Shown: positions 1 through 7,229 of the stretch, in pieces
How the letters are laid out: each line of letters opens with the position of its first letter
How positions within the stretch are numbered: the first letter of the stretch is position 1
Origin: an uncultured bacterium
Lineage (GTDB): Bacteria > Cyanobacteriota > Vampirovibrionia > Gastranaerophilales > Gastranaerophilaceae
Direction: 5' to 3'
NCBI GenBank assembly: GCA_900319365.1
Contig: ONOE01000002.1
Location: 62,001-126,000, forward strand
Length of the DNA: 64,000 nucleotides
Translations under genes and position numbers: made by a program
Notes under the pieces: generated by a model
What the model was told of the DNA's origin: nothing
Database searches by the model: none
The model's input: the letters and a program-made list of their open reading frames with translations, nothing else

Positions 1-1628
1 ATGTGTTTTTTGACCCCGGGGTTGAAACTTGGACATCAAGCGTTTATGTCGGGTATACCCCATCATCAAAAAATGATAATGCAGGTAAACTTGTATTGAA
101 TGCTGGTAATCTTACCTATGATGGTGGTGAGGGCTCAAGAAATCACAATCAGCCGCAATTACAGTTCAGATTTTCTCCTAATCCCTCGCAACAGGGTAAA
201 GGGGTGAATGCTGCTGATTTACTTGTACTATCAAACAATTTATTTTTCGGAACGGATCCCTCTTTGGCAAAGGGTCAACACAATACGATATACGGATTTT
301 CAAATTTGGAAAATGTTGTAAATATGAATAATGCCACGGTTTTGGGAGCTCATGCAATGAGTAAAGCGAAATTAACCCAAAGCGGAGCAAATCATCATAT
401 TATTGCAGCAGGCAGCCATGCCGGATATTACCTTGGCAAAACGGATTCATCTGATGTTGTGTCGGATACCTTTATAGGTGCGGGTGCAGGTTCAGGGAGT
501 GCTCAAGTAAAAAATGCACCCAATGCAAATATAGCTCTCGGGTATCAATCAATGTCAAAGGAAAACAACTCAGGCTCTCACAACGTTTTTGCAGGTATTC
601 AGACAGGTAACGGATTTAATAATGCAAATGCTTCTTATAATACGATTGTCGGTTCTTCGTATTACGGGAAGAATGCCGCATATAATACAATCGTCGGGTA
701 TGGAGTCTATGCTCAAGGCGATACCGATATAAAATATATGACTGCAATCGGTTACGGTGCTTGCGGTTCAATCGGCGGAAATAATACAAGCAAAATTGTA
801 TGTCTGGGGTATAATTCAGCATACACTTCAAATAATTCGCCCTCAAGAGTTACAACTGACGGCGGGGAGCATATATTTATCGGCGGAGTTCCAGATTCAA
901 CCAACACAAAAGGTTTTCCGGGGCGTGCCGTGTTAGAAGTACATAATAACGGCGACAGAGGAAATGTCGTTTTAAATTCAAACCTTGTTGTCAGAGGGAA
1001 TTATTACCCCGCAGATAACGCCGAATCTAAAATTGTATATAACACTTTAACCGATACAAAAACCATAGGCGCAGAAAATGCTTACTATCGCTGCAATGGT
1101 GATACTTTGCGTTCAATACTTTCATACAGAGGTTACGCTTGTAATCAAATGACCACATCTAATCCAAAGTCAATCAACGTTTGGCAAAAGGGAGGGGATT
1201 GTTCGTCCGATACAGAATACCCGAAAGGCAACGGATGCCCGAATATCACATCAGACAGAAGATTAAAAAATATCATAAGCGAAAATAACGACGGTCTTGA
1301 TAAGCTTGAACAGCTTGTTCCGTACAATTATGTTTACAAATCGGACAAAACAAGAACTCCTCATACGGGTGTAATTGCGCAGGATTTGCAGCAGGTATTT
1401 CCTATTTCCGTATCAAAGGACAGTAAAGGCTTTTTACAAATCCGCTGGGACGAAATGTTTTATGCGCTAATTAATTCAATAAAACAATTGAGCGCAAAAG
1501 TTGACGAATTGACAGGCAAAATTTCCGAGATGTCAAAAGATGTTTTGTCAATAAACTCAAAACAAAATGATATACAAAAAGAATTAAAAGTTCTAAATAA
1601 TAGAATAAACAAACTTGAAAGGAAGTAA
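1..1628 (+). CDS. Prepilin-type surface protein with YadA-like repeats and Peptidase S74 domain (5' truncated by window edge)
   Basis: The reading frame is open to the window edge, and the first in-frame start-like codon (GTG at 3) is probably not the true start. The opening residues match the region after the prepilin leader in the protein at 5288-7084 (a YVGYTP / YFGATP block followed by a QLQ-RF/RY block). About 50 N-terminal residues should therefore lie upstream. The middle has N-T-I-V-G type beta-roll repeats. A short stretch with several cysteines follows, then an intramolecular chaperone (Peptidase S74) domain. Its presumed self-cleavage serine is near residue 417 (TSDRRLKN), with HTGVIAQDLQQVFP and IRWDEMFYALINSIKQL downstream. 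The end is a coiled coil. The next homologue starts 6 bases later, so the two are probably co-transcribed. Function inferred: a trimeric surface fibre or adhesin. Confidence 0.8.
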   Translation, partial: VFFDPGVETWTSSVYVGYTPSSKNDNAGKLVLNAGNLTYDGGEGSRNHNQPQLQFRFSPNPSQQGKGVNAADLLVLSNNLFFGTDPSLAKGQHNTIYGFSNLENVVNMNNATVLGAHAMSKAKLTQSGANHHIIAAGSHAGYYLGKTDSSDVVSDTFIGAGAGSGSAQVKNAPNANIALGYQSMSKENNSGSHNVFAGIQTGNGFNNANASYNTIVGSSYYGKNAAYNTIVGYGVYAQGDTDIKYMTAIGYGACGSIGGNNTSKIVCLGYNSAYTSNNSPSRVTTDGGEHIFIGGVPDSTNTKGFPGRAVLEVHNNGDRGNVVLNSNLVVRGNYYPADNAESKIVYNTLTDTKTIGAENAYYRCNGDTLRSILSYRGYACNQMTTSNPKSINVWQKGGDCSSDTEYPKGNGCPNITSDRRLKNIISENNDGLDKLEQLVPYNYVYKSDKTRTPHTGVIAQDLQQVFPISVSKDSKGFLQIRWDEMFYALINSIKQLSAKVDELTGKISEMSKDVLSINSKQNDIQKELKVLNNRINKLERK

Positions 1629-1634
1629 TAACAG

Positions 1635-3755
1635 TTGAAAACAAAAGCTAAAAAATTGTATAACGCTTTTACGCTTGCGGAATTGATGGTCATAATGGCT
1701 GTTATGACGGTCGTTCTTGCTGCTGTTGCTCCTATTTTTACTTCAAGATATTCAAATGTATCTTATGATAATGTTTGGTCGCTAATCGGTGCAAGTAATA
1801 ATAACGATATCTATAATGATGCCCCCGGAAGATCTATGATGGCTGAAAGTTTAATCGGTATTACTCCTATCGATATGGAAGATGTCCGCAGAACTTATGC
1901 TCCGTATTCAAAAGTTATTATAAGATCAAGCGACAGAATAAATTCTAATAAACAACAAAGACAAATCGAATTTAAATACGGCAACAATACAACGGGTTAC
2001 TTATTTGCAGGTAACTATAACTTACTGCTTGGCGGAATGTATAATAATACCAAGTTTAATTATAATAAGATAAACCCGAACAACCCGACCGTTTTTACGG
2101 CAGATACAACTAATGCCGTCGCTAATACGGCTCTGGGGTCAAATGCTATGACAAGCCTTTCAACGGGTAAATATAATTCTGCATTCGGGTATAAAGCATT
2201 ATCTGACCTTACAACAGGTGAATATAACACCGCAGTCGGAGTTTTGGCAGGCAGTTCCGTTACGGCAGCTAAAGGCAATGTTTTAATAGGGTATCATTCT
2301 TACGATGCAGCAACGGGGGATTATAATACCGTAATCGGTCATAATAATTCATCTGTAAATAAATCCGTAGCGCATTACAATACGGCAATCGGTAATAATA
2401 TTTATGTAAAAGGAGAATATAATACCGCAATAGGCGACAGTTCAAATGCCGTCGGTAAATATAATACCGCAATCGGTTATGCATCACTAAATCAGTCAAG
2501 CCCTACAAGTTCCGGAGATAACGATTTTCAATATAATACCGCTGTAGGATATAAATCATGCTCAGGTATCGGTTCTAATTCAAAATATACAACATGTATC
2601 GGCGGAGTCGGGGTTGATTCTTCAAAAATGAGTTCAAGCGCCCAAGGCTTTTTCAACGATTCTCATTCACGAGTTTTAATCGGTTCTCCCGTTACAAAAT
2701 ACAAAAGTGCCGCAACTTTAGAAGTCCACAATTTGACTACAACTAACAGTAAATATCCTTATCCTGCAGGTGTTGCAAATTTTGAGATGGGGGATTCATC
2801 TGTTATAGTAAACGGCAATCTTATTGTAAGAGGGCAATCGTATTTCTTAGGCAAATCACCTTTTCCGATGAGTGCAACTTCACCTGGCAACAATTATGCA
2901 AATACTATGGCTTTAATGGGATTTAAATTGTTTAAAGAGGCAGTTACGACCTACAAGCCGTATATGGGATTTGACGGAAGCGAACCGACAATAAGAATTA
3001 GAGAAACTTATATGCATGAAAAATATGCGGGCAGAGAACATTGTATTTGTGCATATTCTTGTTCAAATTCATCAAAAGATTACTACAGCGCAGGTCATTA
3101 CGGACGTGATACATACGATTGGTCATATTTGAACTATCCGATTTATCATTATGTATATGAAAATCCGTTTGGCGGGTACAATTATTTCTGGGGAACAAGT
3201 GCAAACAGATGCGGGACTACATACAATGATAACAGCGATTCGTCAAATAATATTGAATTGAGCCGTTCCCACAATATTACTGACGGCGGAGAGAATTCTC
3301 CCGGGGCATTACTTTACGGCGGTTCATGCTGTCCTATTCTTAACCCAGGAGGTGTAAGATTTTCTACTAATTCCGTATCAAGCGACAGAAATCTGAAAAA
3401 TATATTTGATATTTATACCTCAGGACTTGACTCGTTATCAAAACTTAAAATATATGATTATTACTTCAATTCTGACGATTCAAAATCCATTCATACGGGT
3501 GTAATTGCGCAGGATTTAAAACGCATATTCCCGACTTCTGTTTCAAAACGTGATGACGGATATCTGAAAATACGTTGGGACGAAATGTTCTATGCGGCTA
3601 TTAATTCGGTAAAACAATTACATAAGAAAGTTATTAAACTTGCTCAAAATGCAGATAATAACATTACAAGAATAAACAAATTGAAAAAAGATAACGAAAT
3701 GTTAGAAAACAAAGTTCTTGAATTGTCAAAAGAGCTTGATAAGTTGGAAAAATAA
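1635..3755 (+). CDS. Type IV prepilin-like protein with YadA-like beta-roll repeats and C-terminal Peptidase S74 chaperone domain
   Basis: 706 residues from a TTG start preceded by AGGAAG with about 9 bases of spacing. The N-terminus is a class III prepilin leader: basic residues, then AFTLAELMV with Ala at -1, Phe at +1 (residue 12) and Glu at +5, then a hydrophobic helix. Residues ~165-330 carry many YNTAIG-type repeats spaced as in YadA-like head or tail-fibre beta-rolls. Residues ~440-570 form a Tyr- and Cys-rich variable segment. The S74 domain starts at Ser583 (SSDRNLKN) and includes HTGVIAQDLKRIFP. The last ~55 residues are a coiled coil. S74 domains in phage tail spikes trimerise the fibre and then cut themselves off; the prepilin leader suggests export by a type IV pilus or type II-like machine. 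Role inferred: surface fibre. Confidence 0.85.
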   Translation: MKTKAKKLYNAFTLAELMVIMAVMTVVLAAVAPIFTSRYSNVSYDNVWSLIGASNNNDIYNDAPGRSMMAESLIGITPIDMEDVRRTYAPYSKVIIRSSDRINSNKQQRQIEFKYGNNTTGYLFAGNYNLLLGGMYNNTKFNYNKINPNNPTVFTADTTNAVANTALGSNAMTSLSTGKYNSAFGYKALSDLTTGEYNTAVGVLAGSSVTAAKGNVLIGYHSYDAATGDYNTVIGHNNSSVNKSVAHYNTAIGNNIYVKGEYNTAIGDSSNAVGKYNTAIGYASLNQSSPTSSGDNDFQYNTAVGYKSCSGIGSNSKYTTCIGGVGVDSSKMSSSAQGFFNDSHSRVLIGSPVTKYKSAATLEVHNLTTTNSKYPYPAGVANFEMGDSSVIVNGNLIVRGQSYFLGKSPFPMSATSPGNNYANTMALMGFKLFKEAVTTYKPYMGFDGSEPTIRIRETYMHEKYAGREHCICAYSCSNSSKDYYSAGHYGRDTYDWSYLNYPIYHYVYENPFGGYNYFWGTSANRCGTTYNDNSDSSNNIELSRSHNITDGGENSPGALLYGGSCCPILNPGGVRFSTNSVSSDRNLKNIFDIYTSGLDSLSKLKIYDYYFNSDDSKSIHTGVIAQDLKRIFPTSVSKRDDGYLKIRWDEMFYAAINSVKQLHKKVIKLAQNADNNITRINKLKKDNEMLENKVLELSKELDKLEK

Positions 3756-3763
3756 TTATAAAA

Positions 3764-3809
3764 AAATAAAACCTCCGAATTGTCATTTATTTCAGAGGCT
3801 TTATTTTAT
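3764..3809. terminator. Bidirectional rho-independent terminator
   Basis: An A-run, the stem AAACCTC...GAGGCTTT with a loop of about 18 bases, and a T-rich run. It sits between the end of the prepilin/S74 gene (plus) and the end of metK (minus), so it can serve both convergent genes. Confidence 0.75.
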
Positions 3810-3830
3810 AATTTGCATTTCTTATATTAT

Positions 3831-5105
3831 TTAAGCACAACCGCATCCGCAAGCTGTTGCTGCATCTTGTAATTCTTGAGCTTTATCCGTGTGTTCCCAA
3901 GGAACGTCAATATCGGTTCTGCCCATGTGCCCGTATGCTGCTAACAATCTGTAGAATTTACCGCCGTTTTTAGCGGGTAAATTCCTTAAATCAAATTTGT
4001 TAATTATACCTGCGGGTGTTAAATCAAATGTTTTTGAAACAATGTTTGATAATTCTTCATCAGATATTTTACCTGTTCCGAATGTATCAACCATGATTGA
4101 AAGAGGCTCTGCAACACCGATTGCATAAGCGAGTTCGATTTCGCATCTTTGAGCTAAGCCTGCTGCAACAATATTTTTGGCAACATAACGTGCTGCATAA
4201 GCTGCCGATCTGTCAACTTTCGTCGGATCTTTGCCTGAAAAAGCACCGCCGCCGTGGCGAGAATAACCGCCGTATGTATCGACAATGATTTTTCTTCCCG
4301 TTAAGCCCGAATCTCCTTGAGGTCCGCCTATGACAAATCTTCCTGACGGGTTAATTAAAATAATAGTATCTTTATCGGGTTTTATATTGCAGGTTTTAAA
4401 AACATAATCAATAACAAGTCTTTTCAAATCCTGTTCAATAATTTCTTGAACTTTTTCATTATCGGAAATACCGTCAATTTCAGGATTATGCTGGGTTGAT
4501 AATAAAATTGTGTGGATTCTGTAAGGCTTGTTGTCTTTATATTCAACAGTTACCTGAGATTTTCCGTCGGGTCTTAAATAATTAACAAGACCTTCTTTTC
4601 TAACCTGCGCAAGCCTGTGAGCAAGTTTGTGAGCCAGGCTTATTGGCATAGGCATCAGTTCTGGAGTTTCGTTGCAAGCATAACCGAACATTATTCCCTG
4701 ATCTCCTGCGCCAAGCTCTTTGGTTTCGGTAGTTGAAGTGTCGGCATTATTAATGCGAGATTCAAGAGCCTTATTAACTCCGTTGCCGATATCTTTTGAT
4801 TGTTCGTCTATACTTGTTAAAACTGCGCAAGTATCAGCATCAAATCCGCCCGAACAATCTCCGCTATAGCCGATATCTCTGATTGTGTTTCTGACTACGT
4901 TTGCTATATCAACATAACAATTAGAAGTTATTTCTCCGCATATAAGAGCCATACCGGTTGTTACCGTAGTTTCAGCGGCAACTCTTGAATGCGGGTCTTT
5001 TGTTAAAAACTCATCTAAAATTGCATCAGATATCTGATCGCAAACTTTGTCGGGGTGTCCTTCGGTAACAGATTCCGAAGTGAACAAAAAATTTTTTACT
5101 GTCAT
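3831..5105 (-). CDS. metK: S-adenosylmethionine synthetase
   Basis: Makes S-adenosylmethionine from methionine and ATP in the cytoplasm. 424 residues, slightly longer than the usual 380-400. Visible motifs are GHPDK (16-20), the ATP-site hexapeptide GAGDQG (132-137) and the GGGAFSGKD loop in the second half. The start is the ATG at 5105, with AAGGAG about 9 bases upstream. The far C-terminus ends in an unusual cysteine-rich tail (ACGCGCA). The gene is monocistronic: it has its own promoter, a structured GC-rich leader and a shared bidirectional terminator. It lies between prepilin/S74 genes with no obvious functional link. Identification is secure; the role of the Cys tail is unknown. Confidence 0.97.
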   Translation of the reverse strand: MTVKNFLFTSESVTEGHPDKVCDQISDAILDEFLTKDPHSRVAAETTVTTGMALICGEITSNCYVDIANVVRNTIRDIGYSGDCSGGFDADTCAVLTSIDEQSKDIGNGVNKALESRINNADTSTTETKELGAGDQGIMFGYACNETPELMPMPISLAHKLAHRLAQVRKEGLVNYLRPDGKSQVTVEYKDNKPYRIHTILLSTQHNPEIDGISDNEKVQEIIEQDLKRLVIDYVFKTCNIKPDKDTIILINPSGRFVIGGPQGDSGLTGRKIIVDTYGGYSRHGGGAFSGKDPTKVDRSAAYAARYVAKNIVAAGLAQRCEIELAYAIGVAEPLSIMVDTFGTGKISDEELSNIVSKTFDLTPAGIINKFDLRNLPAKNGGKFYRLLAAYGHMGRTDIDVPWEHTDKAQELQDAATACGCGCA

Positions 5106-5205
5106 CTTTTTTTTCTCCTTAATTTCTTTCAGCCGGTAAGGTTTTTAATTCCGACCCGGCATCTTATTACAACAACACGCCGGCATGATAATGCTGACCT
5201 GCTTT
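5106..5205 (-). promoter_or_regulatory. Structured 5' leader of metK, candidate riboswitch-like element
   Basis: About 100 bases between the predicted start of transcription and the metK ATG. It is far more GC-rich in patches than its surroundings. On the minus strand it has a GCAT-TATC-ATGC hairpin (5185-5196), GCCGGC (5179-5184), GCCGGG (5155-5160) and CCGGC (5132-5136), so GCCGG/CCGGC arms can pair in alternative ways. UCAGC near the 5' end can also pair with GCUGA after the last arm. A CCUUA (5137-5141) just before the CCGGC arm can pair with UAAGG of the Shine-Dalgarno (5117-5121). This suggests translational control. I could not match it to a known SAM-riboswitch class. Confidence 0.45.
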
Positions 5206-5210
5206 AAAAT

Positions 5211-5239
5211 AGTGTAGTTCAAACATTTTATATTATCAA
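5211..5239 (-). promoter_or_regulatory. Predicted sigma-70 promoter of metK
   Basis: TTGATA (5234-5239, read on the minus strand), a 17-base spacer, then TACACT (5211-5216). Transcription would start near 5204, exactly at the edge of the structured leader. Confidence 0.5.
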
Positions 5240-5287
5240 ATTGTTAACAAGTTTTATAAAGTAATGTTACGCTTTAAAAGGGATAAA

Positions 5288-7084
5288 TTACTTTGCATGT
5301 TTCAATGCATCAACACGATTTGATAAAATATTTATCTGTTGTTTTAAATATTGGTTGCGCTTTTCAAGTTTTGTTATCTTTTTGCCAATGCTCAAATTCT
5401 GTTTAACCAATTTTGTGATTTTTGTATTTAATTCTTTAATTGAATTTATTGCAGCATAGAACATTTCATCCCAACGGATTTTGAAATATCCGTTTTCATC
5501 CTGCGATACGGAATTGGGAAATATTTTTTGCAATTCTTGTGCTATAACACCTACATGAGGCTTTTTGTCTTTGTCGTTTTTAAATGTATAATTATAAATT
5601 TTTAACTGATTAATTTTATCAAGTCCGTCATTATTTTTGCCGACTATGGTTTTTAATCTTCTGTCGCTTGTTGCAGAAATTGACGATAACCCCGAGCAAT
5701 AGCCTGATGTAACAAACGAATAAGTTCCCTGATTTGTTGCACAAGGAGCGGTTATATTTGTGCCGTAAATCTCTTTGCCGTTCATATTAGCATAATAGAA
5801 CGGGTATAAAACATTACCGACCGTGAAAAATGCTCTGCCACGAACAATTAAGTTTCCGTTAATAATCGTAGTTGTATTTGAAATAATTGAAGGATCGTTT
5901 ATAAGGTGCGAATTGCCCGAACCAAGAGAATTATGAATTTCCATAACGGCATCTCCGCCATATAGAACAGTACCTTTGCCCCAATTACCGTCAGAATCCA
6001 TATTGGGATTGCTGCCGATATAGGTTCTGGGAGTTGTATCTGATGCATCTGTTCCAATATCTGTTTTAACGGGAGAATTAGCTGCGGGACCTGAATTGTA
6101 GCCTATACATGTTTTATAGGATTCGCCTTTAATATTTTCGCAGGCATTATATCCTATTGCAACGTTATAATGCCCTGTTGTAAGTTTATGTAAAGCGCCC
6201 GATCCGATTGCGACATTATTTTTACCGCTTGTAATACTGTTTAATGCTTTATAACCTAAAGCTACATTATATTGGAAATCATAAGAGCTTGTTGTACCGT
6301 TATCCTCGCCCTCTCTGTAATTTCCTGTATTCGCACCGATAAATGTATTGTAGTTGCCTATATTAGAAGTCGATTTGTAACCTATTAAGGTGTTTCCGTC
6401 GGTTGTTGTTTGAGCTCCCGCAAGATAACCTATCATTGTATTTCTTGAACCTGAAATATTCTTTTCTCCTGCGCCTGCTCCGATTGCGGTATTGTTTTCT
6501 CCAAAAGATACAACGCCGAGTGCATTATATCCAAACGCAGTATTTCCTTGCAAAATTTCAGCCGTATTATCTCTGTCTTGAGCCTGATTTAAGCTGTTTA
6601 CCCCGAATCCTACGTTATCAGACGGATAAGTTTTATATGATTTCAGTTCTTTTAAAGCGGGAAAAGCTCCGCCAAAGAGCATATTCCTGTTATCGGCAAC
6701 AAAAGATGCCGCAAATTGCCCGGGATCATCAAATGATGATCTGCCATATCTTAATTGCAATTGCCTTTGAATATTATTATTTGCGGTAAACCCCGAGCGA
6801 ATAGTCATTTTAGACAAAGGAAGATAAGACATTTTTATGTCATTTTCCGAATCAGGGGTAGCACCGAAATATATTCCGCCGTTATAACCGTTGCCGGGTT
6901 GATAGAAAGTATCCATGGGACCTGCAAGATAGTTTCTGCTTGCCCATAGCCATAATTCTGTTTTGCCTCTGGAACGTCTTTTTGTGATAAAAGGAGCAAA
7001 AGCCGCAAATAATATAGTCAGTACAAGCAGTACAACCATTACTTCCGCAAGCGTAAATGCATGTTTTTTTCTGTGTTTTAGCAT
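5288..7084 (-). CDS. Type IV prepilin-like protein with YadA-like repeats and Peptidase S74 domain
   Basis: Third member of the family, on the opposite strand and 182 bases upstream of metK. The chosen start is the ATG at 7084, because GGGAG lies six bases before it. An in-frame ATG at 7096 has a weaker site and would add four residues. The prepilin leader reads HAFTLAEVMVVL (Ala -1, Phe +1, Glu +5) and is followed by one transmembrane-like helix. About 15 N-T-x-I-G beta-roll units occupy residues ~150-330. A short Cys-containing segment (GYCSG) precedes the presumed S74 cleavage serine at about residue 473 (TSDRRLKT). HVGVIAQELQKIFP and an IRWDEMFYAAINSIKEL helix follow, then a long coiled coil to the end. 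Predicted role: self-trimerising surface fibre or adhesin. Confidence 0.85.
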   Translation of the reverse strand: MLKHRKKHAFTLAEVMVVLLVLTILFAAFAPFITKRRSRGKTELWLWASRNYLAGPMDTFYQPGNGYNGGIYFGATPDSENDIKMSYLPLSKMTIRSGFTANNNIQRQLQLRYGRSSFDDPGQFAASFVADNRNMLFGGAFPALKELKSYKTYPSDNVGFGVNSLNQAQDRDNTAEILQGNTAFGYNALGVVSFGENNTAIGAGAGEKNISGSRNTMIGYLAGAQTTTDGNTLIGYKSTSNIGNYNTFIGANTGNYREGEDNGTTSSYDFQYNVALGYKALNSITSGKNNVAIGSGALHKLTTGHYNVAIGYNACENIKGESYKTCIGYNSGPAANSPVKTDIGTDASDTTPRTYIGSNPNMDSDGNWGKGTVLYGGDAVMEIHNSLGSGNSHLINDPSIISNTTTIINGNLIVRGRAFFTVGNVLYPFYYANMNGKEIYGTNITAPCATNQGTYSFVTSGYCSGLSSISATSDRRLKTIVGKNNDGLDKINQLKIYNYTFKNDKDKKPHVGVIAQELQKIFPNSVSQDENGYFKIRWDEMFYAAINSIKELNTKITKLVKQNLSIGKKITKLEKRNQYLKQQINILSNRVDALKHAK

Positions 7085-7229
7085 TAATACTCCCATATCA
7101 ACTCTTTTATATAATTATAACATATTATATGAACTATTTCAATTATTTAAAATTTGCCATTAATGTGTTTTTTTGCTGCTTTTGTGGTAGCCTTTAAATA
7201 TAAATAATTTAAAATATGAGGATATAGTG

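Noticed and set aside
5234-5260. TTGTTAACAA palindrome upstream of metK as an operator
   Set aside because: Short AT-rich palindromes are frequent by chance in this base composition; no second copy near another promoter was noted.
6403-6789. 128-codon plus-strand frame opposite the third prepilin/S74 gene
   Set aside because: Antisense to the repeat region; composition follows from the repeats.
1-7084. Many TATAAT hexamers inside the prepilin/S74 genes
   Set aside because: They are the codons for the Y-N-T part of the beta-roll repeat (TATAATAC) and recur in phase; not promoters.
7100-7226. T-box leader before valS
   Set aside because: No T-box core sequence or terminator hairpin is present in the short upstream region.
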